Shown: positions 25,920 to 33,562, counted from the first letter of the stretch. The stretch is 64,000 nucleotides of DNA from Acinetobacter corruptisaponis (GCF_030053775.1 NZ_CP125670.1:124001-188000), one strand, 5' to 3'. Program-made: numbers and translations. The notes: generated by a model not told the origin, from the letters alone.

Positions 25920-27026
25920 TTAATTATTCAAAAATATTGTTGCAGTGCCATTATTTCGGCTAACTGTAATTTGATTAATCGGATCGGGATATATGAAGAT
26001 TCCCATACCAGATGTCGAACGTGCTGTCGTTTTATAGCTTGGGTATAAAACTGTATCTCTGGTACGCACGATGTACTGACCGTTGTAGTTCCATGCCTCC
26101 AGTGACGGATCTGTAGTCCGTACACGTTCTGCTTCTGGTGGCGGTGTACCATCCAAGAACATTAATGTCTGACTATCAATGTTTGCCATTACTCCACCCG
26201 AAAGTGAGTTTAGATTCGCTCTGAGTGCCGAATTTACCGCTGTCGGACTACGGCCAGATAATCGTGCGTCAATACGCATATCAACTTCATTCTGTCCTGT
26301 TGAAAGAATAAAAATAACTGGCGTAGATAAACCTTTTAAAGTCACAGTCACATTGCCATACGCCGTTGCTGTGAGAGGTTCAATTGAGAGGATGTTTGTA
26401 CCTTTATAATTACCTGATTCATCCTGTTTAGGCTTGTCTGGTGGATTATCTGAAAATAGATCATGGTTAAAAGATACATGATCTATTTCCCACGGATTTC
26501 CAGACAAATCACTAAATACAATGCTTGAAAGCATACCTTTCGATAGTCTTACTACAGGTGGCTGCGTAGCAGGACTAAGATCTACTGGCAATGAGCGCAC
26601 GATTGGTCTCGCCGTGTATGAATACGGCGTAGACGCATCCCGTTCTTGCTGCAAGAACAGATCTTTCAAATTCTTTACTTGTTGTGGACTCAACGCCATA
26701 CCAAGTGCTTCAGCAACAATTTCCTCTTTAGAACGATTCACATTCATAGGAGGTGGGAAAGACGAACCAAATGATTGAGCACTTCCTAAATCGATGGTTG
26801 TTGGTGGAGCTTGTCCAACATAGTCATTACGAGCTTGTTGCTGCTGCGGTTGACCTTGCTGTTGGGGTGGCTGCGTCTGAGTCTGAGCAGGAGCAGCCAA
26901 GTTCTGCCCCTGTTGTTGCCCTTGAGCATTTTGTTGATTGGCCACAGGATCAGCTGCGTATGCAGAAGACCCGATCATCAGACCAATACAAACTGCAAGA
27001 GTTTTAAACTTAAGTTGTTGCATCAT
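25920..27026 (-). CDS. dotH: DotH/IcmK outer-membrane core protein
   Basis: This 368-residue protein has a signal peptide (LAVCIGLMIGSSAYA), then a Gln-rich low-complexity stretch (about residues 25-65). The DotH/IcmK domain follows, with ALGMALSPQQVKNLKDLFLQ, RSLPVDLSPATQPPVVRLSK and GNPWEIDHVSF. DotH forms the outer-membrane ring with DotC, DotD and DotG. I take ATG 27026 as the start because AGGTGG lies just upstream; GTG codons at 27035 and 27032 are alternatives. It follows the dotI stop closely, so the genes are cotranscribed. Confidence 0.86.
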   Translation of the reverse strand: MMQQLKFKTLAVCIGLMIGSSAYAADPVANQQNAQGQQQGQNLAAPAQTQTQPPQQQGQPQQQQARNDYVGQAPPTTIDLGSAQSFGSSFPPPMNVNRSKEEIVAEALGMALSPQQVKNLKDLFLQQERDASTPYSYTARPIVRSLPVDLSPATQPPVVRLSKGMLSSIVFSDLSGNPWEIDHVSFNHDLFSDNPPDKPKQDESGNYKGTNILSIEPLTATAYGNVTVTLKGLSTPVIFILSTGQNEVDMRIDARLSGRSPTAVNSALRANLNSLSGGVMANIDSQTLMFLDGTPPPEAERVRTTDPSLEAWNYNGQYIVRTRDTVLYPSYKTTARSTSGMGIFIYPDPINQITVSRNNGTATIFLNN

Positions 27027-27035
27027 TGCCACCAC

Positions 27036-27734
27036 CTATTTAGTTCTAAGAATAATGCTGCTCACGCCAATACCTTTCGGGTTGAATACATCACGTTGAG
27101 TGACTTCAACTCGAATTTCAGCGACATACGTTCTAGAGTCAGCAGGTGAGTTTTTGCCGTTAAAATAGTCCATACGAATAGGAACTTGAACGATCCAAAA
27201 GCGGTTTCCGAAATTGTCGATACCTTTGTCATTGGTAACTTCTGGTGTTTGTAACGCAGATGTCTGTAAGACGAGATAGTTCTGTTTGATTTGGTCAATC
27301 AATCCAGACTGTCTTAATGTTGTGATAAAGCTTGACCGACCTTTATCAGTGAAGTAACGGCGCAATACGTCAGTCGTTGAAATATCCGCATTTTTATAAT
27401 CGATTGAGTAAGCATTAAGAACAGCTTCTTTAGCAAACTCTGCAATATTGGTATTGGTAAATGCAGGGTTGTCGTTAGGATTGATCTTACAGATGACACT
27501 ATTGTCAATTGTCTGAAATGCTTCCGCTTTTGGCATTTTAGAAAGCATGACAATTAGCAGAACTAAAGCTACTACCAATGCAGGAATTACAACAAAGCAC
27601 GCAGCCAACCAGAGCCTTTGCTTAGATACACGGTCAGAAATTTCCTTGATCGTTGCATCACGTTCAGCAAGACGGCTGTCTATGGTTTTTGGAGCTTTAG
27701 GACTTGAATGTTTTGGTTGATTTGGTTCAGTCAT
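27036..27734 (-). CDS. dotI: DotI/IcmL inner-membrane protein
   Basis: This is a 232-residue protein from ATG 27734; the in-frame TTG at 27740 is less likely and AGGG lies upstream. It has one membrane span at about 42-66 (LWLAACFVVIPALVVALVLL). The periplasmic domain has FAKEAVLNAYSIDYKNAD and DVLRRYFTDKGRSSF, which matches the VirB8-like fold of IcmL/DotI. It ends in a strand pair (YVAEIRVEVTQRD). DotI forms the inner-membrane scaffold with DotJ. It overlaps the end of the upstream small gene's signals and starts the core run I-H-G. Confidence 0.84.
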   Translation of the reverse strand: MTEPNQPKHSSPKAPKTIDSRLAERDATIKEISDRVSKQRLWLAACFVVIPALVVALVLLIVMLSKMPKAEAFQTIDNSVICKINPNDNPAFTNTNIAEFAKEAVLNAYSIDYKNADISTTDVLRRYFTDKGRSSFITTLRQSGLIDQIKQNYLVLQTSALQTPEVTNDKGIDNFGNRFWIVQVPIRMDYFNGKNSPADSRTYVAEIRVEVTQRDVFNPKGIGVSSIILRTK

Positions 27735-27744
27735 AATCAAAGCC

Positions 27745-28050
27745 CTATTGGGTAAATTTTTTTGTCAGTGGGTTGTATATGCAGGGAACTGATGAACCAT
27801 CATCAAAAATGAATCTTACGAAATCAGGATTGATGAAGATAAAAATCACAAGTCCAACAATGACAAGCACTAAAAGCACAATGACTACGAGAAAAACATT
27901 CAATAGAACATCAAGAATTGACGAATAGAAAACTAATGTTGCGAAGTCAACATTATTAGGATTATGGGGATTACCCCACGTACTATATCGGTCAAATGTC
28001 GGTTGCGACATTTCCGAGTCTTTTTCTTCTAACTCATTCATCTTTATCAT
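27745..28050 (-). CDS. Small membrane protein, DotJ/IcmM-like by position
   Basis: This 101-residue protein has one long hydrophobic helix (about 43-76, DVLLNVFLVVIVLLVLVIVG and onward) and a short tail (SVPCIYNPLTKKFTQ). Legionella icmM/dotJ is a short DotI paralogue next to icmL; the place and size fit here, but sequence similarity is not obvious to me. It appears to be the first gene of the minus-strand dot operon. ATG 28050, 28041 or 28008 are all possible starts. AT-rich palindromic boxes lie upstream. Confidence 0.5.
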   Translation of the reverse strand: MIKMNELEEKDSEMSQPTFDRYSTWGNPHNPNNVDFATLVFYSSILDVLLNVFLVVIVLLVLVIVGLVIFIFINPDFVRFIFDDGSSVPCIYNPLTKKFTQ

Positions 28051-28123
28051 CTCGTCATCAAGACTGAGGCTTGTTTATTACTGCACTTCAAGTGACAGTA
28101 TCTAGTGAGTACATTGTCTTAGT

Positions 28124-28176
28124 ATTTTTAAAAGTTAGCAATATCTTTTTTTTAAAGTTAATAGTTTTTTTTAAAT
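28124..28176 (-). promoter_or_regulatory. Three T/A boxes upstream of the dot operon
   Basis: ATTTTTAAAAG (28124-28134), CTTTTTTTTAAAG (28145-28157) and GTTTTTTTTAAAT (28164-28176) lie in the region before 28050. The first two centres are 23 bp apart. Similar boxes precede other transfer genes in the window. They could bind a shared regulator or simply be AT-rich promoter DNA. Confidence 0.4.
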
Positions 28177-28206
28177 TATTCAATTGACAAAATTAGCAAT
28201 TCCATT

Positions 28207-28287
28207 CACGGCGTAATAATCCGTTAACTGGATTAGTACCACTTACGGAATTAGACTGCTCTGGAGAGCGCAATATAATACGCCGTG
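28207..28287. repeat. CCG-N4-CGG repeat cluster 1, bounded by CACGGCGT/ACGCCGTG
   Basis: The cluster opens with CACGGCGT (28207-28214) and closes with its exact complement ACGCCGTG (28280-28287). Between them lie CCGTTAACTGG and CCACTTACGGAATTA units spaced about 18 bp. It lies between the dot operon promoter and the small gene at 28316-28576. The same composition occurs at 28604-28722, 28807-28913 and inside the recombinase gene. Confidence 0.65.
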
Positions 28288-28315
28288 CGTATAATTCTAG
28301 TTGAAGTCATTCAGC

Positions 28316-28576
28316 TTACTCATAAAGAGACTTTAACGCAGCCAAATAGATATATTCATCATAAAAACTACTGTAATAATTCAATGTGGTGACAAATGAA
28401 TCCTCCCCCTGCTCGTATTGCATGGTTGCGAAGTGCTGCCCTCTGATTGCATACATACCAGTTCTAGGACAGTACATAGTTTCTGTTTGATCTATAGCAT
28501 CTTTAATAAACGCAGGAGCATTTTCCACAACTGCTTTTGCTTCTTTGGGTGTTAATTCACTCATTTGATTGCTCAT
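28316..28576 (-). CDS. Small unknown protein
   Basis: This is an 86-residue acidic protein (SELTPKEAKAVVENAPAF, later FATMQYEQGEDSFVTTLNYY). It has no membrane span and no known motif that I recognise. It is flanked on both sides by the CCG-N4-CGG repeat clusters. A second ATG at 28564 is possible. It may be a short cytoplasmic regulator or accessory factor; no function is proposed. Confidence 0.5.
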   Translation of the reverse strand: MSNQMSELTPKEAKAVVENAPAFIKDAIDQTETMYCPRTGMYAIRGQHFATMQYEQGEDSFVTTLNYYSSFYDEYIYLAALKSLYE

Positions 28577-28603
28577 TTAAAATTTCATTTAAGAAAGCGT
28601 TTC

Positions 28604-28722
28604 ATTCCGTAGACGGTAAATATTCCGCTAACTGTATCCATCCCACTTACGGAATTAAGCCACTGACCTATATCCAACTAATGCCGATAACAACCACTAA
28701 CGGTATTGAGCCGTGCGCCGTG
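28604..28722. repeat. CCG-N4-CGG repeat cluster 2
   Basis: Units such as TTCCGTAGACGGTAA, TTCCGCTAACTGTAT, CCACTTACGGAATTA and CCACTAACGGTATT repeat, and the cluster ends in GCGCCGTG (28715-28722). No ORF is supported here. Confidence 0.6.
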
Positions 28723-28806
28723 TAAATTGTATTGAAAAGTTCATATCTATTAGTTTTCATAAAATTTACTTTGCCTTATTATCAAATGACAATTGCCGAA
28801 ATACCA

Positions 28807-28965
28807 ACGGCGTAAACATTTATTCCGTTATCGGTCTAAATCCATTATCTGAATTAATACCATGATCGGTATAAATAACAGTTATCGGTAATAACTGATT
28901 TCAATGCGCCGTGTCTGGCTGCGTCATACATGATTTCCGAAGACGGTAAAAATCCATCATCGGAA
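28807..28965. repeat. CCG-N4-CGG repeat clusters 3 and 4
   Basis: ACGGCGT (28807-28813) opens a run CCGTTATCGG (28825), CCATTATCTG (28842), CCATGATCGG (28860), CAGTTATCGG (28879), spaced 17-19 bp and closed by GCGCCGTG (28906-28913). A further short run TTCCGAAGACGGTAA and CCATCATCGGAAT follows to about 28965. No gene lies in 28577-29013 apart from the native tail of the small membrane gene at 28981-29013. Confidence 0.65.
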
Positions 28966-29045
28966 TGATTGATACGTGCGTCATTCACTACTTATTTTTT
29001 TTAATCTTCTTATCTTTGTACACGACAAAAAAAGATAACTCATTG

Positions 29046-29073
29046 AAATAATGGCATAATACTTGTTTTCTGA
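29046..29073 (-). promoter_or_regulatory. Outward promoter of ISAba1-like copy 1
   Basis: On the minus strand, TCAGAA (29068-29073) and TTATTT (29046-29051) are separated by 16 bp, the layout described for the outward promoter at the left end of ISAba1. It points to the small gene at 28576 and beyond it to the dot operon at 28050. Confidence 0.55.
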
Positions 29074-29081
29074 CGACGAAT

Positions 29082-30175
29082 ATGATGACACATTTCAATG
29101 AGTTACATCTCATCTTAAACAAATATCTAAAGTGGAACAAGTCACATGTAAAATGTTTTACACTGATTATGATTGCATTAATTGTAAAACAGACATGTAA
29201 TCTTTCTTCTGCATCTAAAGCCTTACCCATCAAGTGCTTACCACAATCATTTTATCGACGTATACAACGCTTCTTTGCAGGTCAGTATTTTGATTATCGT
29301 CAAATTTCTCAGTTGATTTTCAATATGTTTTCATTCGACAAAGTGCAACTGACTTTAGATAGAACCAATTGGAAATGGGGAAAACGAGATATCAATATCT
29401 TGATGTTAGCCATCGTCTATCGTGGAATAGCGATACCTATTGTTTGGACATTGCTCAATAAACGTGGAAATTCAGATACAAAAGAGCGTATTGCTTTGAT
29501 TCAACGCTTTATCTCTATTTTTGGTAAAGACCGTATTGTGAATGTGTTCGCAGACAGAGAATTTATCGGTGAGAAATGGTTTACATGGTTAATTGAAAAT
29601 GACATCAACTTCTGTATACGTGTTAAAAAAACTTTATTGTGACCAATCACTTAGCCAGGAATCATAAAATTAGTGATTTATTTCGTCATCTTCAAGTTGG
29701 TCAAACTGAATGTCGTAAACGACGTATTTGGGTTGGTCGAGTGAAACTGTATATTAGTGCGCTACGATTAGAAGATGGGGAACTTTTACTTGTTGTTTCT
29801 CCTATGTTTAATGCTTCTGCTATTCGTGATTATGCATTACGCTGGGAAATCGAAACCTTATTTAGTTGTCTCAAAGGACGTGGATTCAATCTTGAAAATA
29901 CTCGTTTAACAGACCCTGGACGAGTCAAGAAATTGATAGCAGTGCTAGCTATCGGTTTCTGTTGGTGCTATTTAACAGGTGAATGGCAACATGATCGAAA
30001 AAAAGCGATAAAAATAAAGAAGCATGGACGACTTTCAGTAAGTTTATTTCGCTACGGTTTGGACTATGTTCAAATGGCTATTCTACGTTTGATTGGTTTT
30101 GGAAAAAAAGAAGAATTTAAGAAAGTGCTCGCAATTTTAAGAAAGAAAAAGCCTGATAGGACAAGGGCCCTATGA
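29082..30175 (+). CDS. IS4-family transposase in two overlapping frames, copy 1
   Basis: The first frame (29082-29642, 186 residues) and second frame (29639-30175, 178 residues) overlap by four bases. Reading the A7 run at 29625-29631 one base back joins them as VKKNFIVTNHL, the sequence I remember for the single ISAba1 protein. The fused product is a 360-residue DDE transposase. It has LTLDRTNWKWGKRDINIL (first Asp), VNVFADREFIGEKW (second Asp) and the YREK-like block WEIETLFSCLKGRGFNLE (Glu). The same junction is kept in copy 2, so it is probably programmed slippage, not decay. Confidence 0.82.
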
Positions 30176-30178
30176 AAT

Positions 30179-30904
30179 TTGTCGTGTACAGAGCGTAACC
30201 TTATTAATGGGCGACTTGCCAAGGGTCCAAGGGAAGAAGAGTCGTTCCCTTGCTATGCAAAGCGATCACTGAAATTGAATGACGGCAAAGATTGGAGTTT
30301 TCTATGCTCAGGAATGGATCTTATCGGTGATACTTCCTTATCGCTTGATCATTTTTTAAGATTCGGCATGGAAGGTGTTTCGAGGTACAACGAAGTCGGC
30401 GAGAAGTACCTCAGATTGTATGGGGCTTTGAATTCAACATACATCCAGCAAGAAGCGGTTTTTACTATTTGTAAACTTTGCCAACTTTCAGAGCAGTCTG
30501 CTTTCCGAGATAGACTAGAGAAGCTTGAAATCCGTGATATCAGGCATAAGCTAGGGGCTCATAGCATTGACTATATAGATAAGCAAAAGGAAGACGTTCT
30601 TTCTTTCGTCCCAGTAAGATTCGATATGAGAGGGCTGCATCTTAATTATATTAATAACAATGATCTATCACAGATATCTGTAAATTTACTATCAGGCATA
30701 AATGAACATCTGGATTTAATGTCTGACATTATTTACGCAACTCTAGAGAAGATTAAGAAAACACTTTATAAATCGAATCCAGATAAGATCGAAGAGATAG
30801 ATAAAGGTTTGGAAGAGTTGCGAGTCAAGAGAGCTGGTGGTCATGTTTTTGATCATGAGGATGGTACGCGAGCTATATTCTCGCCCGTAGCAGAGAATAT
30901 TTAA
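30179..30904 (+). CDS. Cassette-like unknown gene, 5' end replaced by IS
   Basis: The open frame starts with TTG inside the IS right end (30179-30193 is IS sequence) and runs to TAA 30902-30904, which overlaps the first box of an attC site. The native part is about 236 residues: LSLDHFLRFGMEGVSRYNEV, later FTICKLCQLSEQSAFRDRLE and IRDIRHKLGAHSIDYIDK. I see no signal peptide, membrane span or known family. The stop codon lying within the attC is typical for integron cassette genes. The true start was probably lost to the IS or is an internal ATG (for example 30314). Function unknown. Confidence 0.55.
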   Translation: MSCTERNLINGRLAKGPREEESFPCYAKRSLKLNDGKDWSFLCSGMDLIGDTSLSLDHFLRFGMEGVSRYNEVGEKYLRLYGALNSTYIQQEAVFTICKLCQLSEQSAFRDRLEKLEIRDIRHKLGAHSIDYIDKQKEDVLSFVPVRFDMRGLHLNYINNNDLSQISVNLLSGINEHLDLMSDIIYATLEKIKKTLYKSNPDKIEEIDKGLEELRVKRAGGHVFDHEDGTRAIFSPVAENI

Positions 30905-30970
30905 CAAGCGCAAGCACAGGGACAAAATTTCAGCTGCGCTTCAATTTTTCCCTTGTTGCGGGCGTTATAC
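30899..30970 (+). other. Integron attC recombination site
   Basis: The site begins ATTTAAC (30899-30905, RYYYAAC) and ends GTTATAC (30964-30970, close to GTTRRRY). The two arms pair imperfectly: AACAAGCGCAAGCACAGGGA against the complement AACGCCCGCAACAAGGGA, followed by AAAATTTCA against AAAATTGAA. Unpaired bases and a short GCTGCGCTT loop fit the folded bottom-strand substrate of an integron integrase. No intI gene is in the window. Confidence 0.78.
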
Positions 30971-30990
30971 TTTTAAAGAACCCACCCTCC

Positions 30991-31024
30991 TTAAAAAACA
31001 AAAGCCGCTATAAAGCGGCTTTAT
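30991..31024 (-). terminator. fabI terminator
   Basis: AAAGCCGCT (31001-31009) pairs with AGCGGCTTT (31014-31022). On the minus strand the hairpin is followed by TGTTTTTT. It ends the fabI transcript 20-50 bp after its stop codon. Confidence 0.85.
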
Positions 31025-31046
31025 TCAATAATTTAGATTAATCTAA

Positions 31047-31850
31047 TTATTCATCATCCATCATGCTTTGGCTCATACCGACAGTATTGAAACCACCATC
31101 AACATAAAGGATTTCACCCGTAATACCTGAAGCCCACGGTGAACAAAGGAATAACGCTGCATTACCCACTTCTTCAATCGTTACATTACGTTGTAATGGA
31201 GCAATTTTTTCATTGGCATCCAACATTTTGCGGAATGATTTGATACCAGAAGCTGCCAATGTACGGATTGGACCCGCAGAGATCGCATTCACACGAATCC
31301 CCTCTTTACCCAAGCTTAGCGCTAAATAACGAACACCCGCTTCTAAAGATGCTTTAGCCATCCCCATCACGTTATAGTTTGGCATCACACGCTCAGAACC
31401 TTGATAAGTCAAAGTCAATAAACAACCCTGACGTGCTTGTAATAAAGGTTTTGCAGCACGCGCCATCGCAACAAAGCTATACGCGCTAATGTCATGTGCG
31501 ATTTTGAAACCATCACGATCTGTCACATCTGTGAAGTCACCATCTAATGTATGTGCTGGTGCAAAACTAATTGAATGCACAACACCATCTAAACCGTCCC
31601 AATGTTTTGCTAACTCAGCAAATGCACCATCAATTTCTGCATCAACAGCTACATCACAAGGGAAAACTAAGCTTGAACCAAACTGTGCTGCAAAATCATC
31701 AACACGTTTTTTCAACTTTTCATTTGGATAAGTAAACGCAAGCTCCGCACCTTCACGATGTAATGCAGCAGCGATACCATATGCAATTGATAATTTGCTT
31801 GCAATACCAGCGATTAAAAAACGTTTACCAGCTAAAAGTCCTTGTGACAT
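31047..31850 (-). CDS. fabI: Enoyl-ACP reductase FabI with Ser95 (triclosan-tolerance type)
   Basis: This 267-residue NADH-dependent enoyl-[acyl-carrier-protein] reductase catalyses the last step of each fatty-acid elongation cycle and is the target of triclosan. It has the cofactor segment AGIASKLSIAYGIA, the catalytic block LTYQGSERVMPNYNVMGMAK (Tyr-Tyr-Lys) and SAGPIRTLAASGIKSFRKM. The motif after VVH reads SISFAP where E. coli and, as I recall, wild-type Acinetobacter read SIGFAP. Residue 95 is Ser (codon AGT, 31566-31568). This is the position of E. coli Gly93 and of the Gly95Ser change I recall from triclosan-resistant A. baumannii. The gene lies in a composite transposon with an outward IS promoter upstream. 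It is probably an extra copy, since fabI is normally chromosomal. Confidence 0.95.
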   Translation of the reverse strand: MSQGLLAGKRFLIAGIASKLSIAYGIAAALHREGAELAFTYPNEKLKKRVDDFAAQFGSSLVFPCDVAVDAEIDGAFAELAKHWDGLDGVVHSISFAPAHTLDGDFTDVTDRDGFKIAHDISAYSFVAMARAAKPLLQARQGCLLTLTYQGSERVMPNYNVMGMAKASLEAGVRYLALSLGKEGIRVNAISAGPIRTLAASGIKSFRKMLDANEKIAPLQRNVTIEEVGNAALFLCSPWASGITGEILYVDGGFNTVGMSQSMMDDE

Positions 31851-31970
31851 CTTATTCTCACTCGAAAAATTTTCACCACATCATGCCAACATTCCTTATT
31901 TTTCGGAATTGCATAATCCATCTTTTTTACAAACTTGCACTTTGTACACGACAAAAAAGATAACTCATTG

Positions 31971-31998
31971 AAATAATGGCATAATACTTGTTTTCTGA
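31971..31998 (-). promoter_or_regulatory. fabI: IS outward promoter facing fabI
   Basis: On the minus strand, TCAGAA (31993-31998) and TTATTT (31971-31976) are separated by 16 bp, as in the ISAba1 outward promoter (TTAGAA-16-TTATTT as I recall). It lies about 120 bp before the fabI start codon at 31850 and points to it. The native fabI upstream sequence (31851-31939) remains between them. Confidence 0.68.
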
Positions 31999-32006
31999 CG
32001 ACGAAT

Positions 32007-33100
32007 ATGATGACACATTTCAATGAGTTACATCTCATCTTAAACAAATATCTAAAGTGGAACAAGTCACATGTAAAATGTTTTACACTGATTATGATTG
32101 CATTAATTGTAAAACAGACATGTAATCTTTCTTCTGCATCTAAAGCCTTACCCATCAAGTGCTTACCACAATCATTTTATCGACGTATACAACGCTTCTT
32201 TGCAGGTCAGTATTTTGATTATCGTCAAATTTCTCAGTTGATTTTCAATATGTTTTCATTCGACAAAGTGCAACTGACTTTAGATAGAACCAATTGGAAA
32301 TGGGGAAAACGAGATATCAATATCTTGATGTTAGCCATCGTCTATCGTGGAATAGCGATACCTATTGTTTGGACATTGCTCAATAAACGTGGAAATTCAG
32401 ATACAAAAGAGCGTATTGCTTTGATTCAACGCTTTATCTCTATTTTTGGTAAAGACCGTATTGTGAATGTGTTCGCAGACAGAGAATTTATCGGTGAGAA
32501 ATGGTTTACATGGTTAATTGAAAATGACATCAACTTCTGTATACGTGTTAAAAAAACTTTATTGTGACCAATCACTTAGCCAGGAATCATAAAATTAGTG
32601 ATTTATTTCGTCATCTTCAAGTTGGTCAAACTGAATGTCGTAAACGACGTATTTGGGTTGGTCGAGTGAAACTGTATATTAGTGCGCTACGATTAGAAGA
32701 TGGGGAACTTTTACTTGTTGTTTCTCCTATGTTTAATGCTTCTGCTATTCGTGATTATGCATTACGTTGGGAAATCGAAACCTTATTTAGTTGTCTCAAA
32801 GGACGTGGATTCAATCTTGAAAATACTCGTTTAACAGACCCTGGACGAGTCAAGAAATTGATAGCAGTGCTAGCTATCGGTTTCTGTTGGTGCTATTTAA
32901 CAGGTGAATGGCAACATGATCGAAAAAAAGCGATAAAAATAAAGAAGCATGGACGACTTTCAGTAAGTTTATTTCGCTACGGTTTGGACTATGTTCAAAT
33001 GGCTATTCTACGTTTGATTGGTTTTGGAAAAAAAGAAGAATTTAAGAAAGTGCTCGCAATTTTAAGAAAGAAAAAGCCTGATAGGACAAGGGCCCTATGA
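32007..33100 (+). CDS. IS4-family transposase in two overlapping frames, copy 2
   Basis: Frames 32007-32567 (186 residues) and 32564-33100 (178 residues) have the same protein sequence as copy 1. The A7 slippage run is at 32550-32556. The DDE residues are intact. Both copies could therefore supply active transposase for the composite unit. Confidence 0.82.
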
Positions 33101-33307
33101 AATTTGTCGTGTACAGAGTCTTCTTATATAGAGATTATTAATCACCAATCCCCCCGTAAAGAAAGATAAGATGAGTCCGAGCAGAATCAATAAATAGTTT
33201 ATATCTATATTTAATGACATAAGAATCACTAAAATAACAAATACAACTAAACCACCGATAAAAAATTGTTTATGGATTTTGGCTGCAAAATCTAGAATAT
33301 TATTCAT
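33095..33307 (-). CDS. Two-helix membrane protein, C-terminus altered by transposon
   Basis: This 70-residue protein has two hydrophobic helices (FFIGGLVVFVILVILMSL and NYLLILLGLILSFFTGG). The last codons (LCTRQIS) come from the end of the ISAba1-like element. The native end, LKKISSE followed by TGA, is found at 28981-29004 on the other side of the transposon. The insertion therefore changed only the last seven residues, and the protein may still work. The start overlaps the stop of the preceding small ORF as ATGA. Function unknown. Confidence 0.6.
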   Translation of the reverse strand: MNNILDFAAKIHKQFFIGGLVVFVILVILMSLNIDINYLLILLGLILSFFTGGLVINNLYIRRLCTRQIS

Positions 33308-33435
33308 TTTGATTCTCCATGTTTAGCCCGTGCATTACGACCACACACGTAACCCTCCTCATAAATCTCTTTCAAATTACCATCGTAATGAATAGCATTT
33401 GATTCAAGGCCGTTATTCACTGCTCTATAGCCCAT
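33304..33435 (-). CDS. Small ORF upstream of the two-helix protein
   Basis: ATG 33435 to TGA 33304 gives 43 residues (MGYRAVNNGLESNAIHYDGN, ending CGRNARAKHGESK), with an ATGA overlap to the next gene that suggests translational coupling. A second ORF in another frame, 33560 to 33417 (47 residues, with CIMCDESDD), overlaps its start. One frameshift would join them into a single protein of about 80 residues, so this could be one broken gene or two small ones. No family recognised. Confidence 0.35.
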   Translation of the reverse strand: MGYRAVNNGLESNAIHYDGNLKEIYEEGYVCGRNARAKHGESK

Positions 33436-33562
33436 GCCATAAGAACTTGATTCTTTAAGGCAATCGCAACAATATCATCTGATTCATCACACATGATGCA
33501 ACCAAATGAGATTTCACCAGAAAGATTATTTCTATTAATCATAAGCTGATCCTTGAACATAA

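Larger units (their letters stand above)
29014..30193 (+). mobile_element. ISAba1-like IS4-family element, copy 1
   Basis: The element is 1180 bp. The left end is CTTTGTACACGACAAA and the right end, read inwards, is CTCTGTACACGACAAA. It differs from copy 2 by one base in an A-run near the left end (7 against 6 A) and by a C/T at about 29846. Length, ends and 9-bp target size match ISAba1 as I recall it. Confidence 0.92.
29014..33118. mobile_element. Composite transposon of two ISAba1-like copies carrying fabI
   Basis: Two near-identical IS4-family copies in direct orientation (29014-30193, 31940-33118) enclose an ORF with an integron attC and a fabI gene. The outer flanks are an exact 9-bp duplication TCTTCTTAT (29005-29013 and 33119-33127), the length expected for ISAba1. 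The inner flanks (CGTAACCTT, AAACTTGCA) do not match. This is the pattern of a 4105-bp unit that moved as one piece. It inserted a few codons before the end of a two-helix membrane protein gene, whose native tail (LKKISSE) is found left of the transposon. Confidence 0.93.
31940..33118 (+). mobile_element. ISAba1-like IS4-family element, copy 2
   Basis: The element is 1179 bp and nearly identical to copy 1. The left end (CTTTGTACACGACAAA) lies 90 bp upstream of the fabI start and the transposase points away from fabI. This is the same geometry as ISAba1 upstream of blaOXA-23 in A. baumannii. The right end carries the outer target duplication 33119-33127. Confidence 0.92.

Noticed and set aside
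28207..28965. Iteron-type replication origin
   Set aside because: Spacing near 18 bp and AT-rich flanks fit, but there is no replication initiator gene in the window, and the same units occur inside coding genes. I cannot support it.
29082..30175. Transposase killed by a frameshift
   Set aside because: Both copies have the same junction on an A7 run, and a one-base slip restores the protein remembered for ISAba1. Programmed slippage is more likely.
30194..31939. Antibiotic-resistance gene between the ISAba1-like copies
   Set aside because: The only genes there are the cassette-like unknown and fabI. No beta-lactamase or aminoglycoside gene is present.
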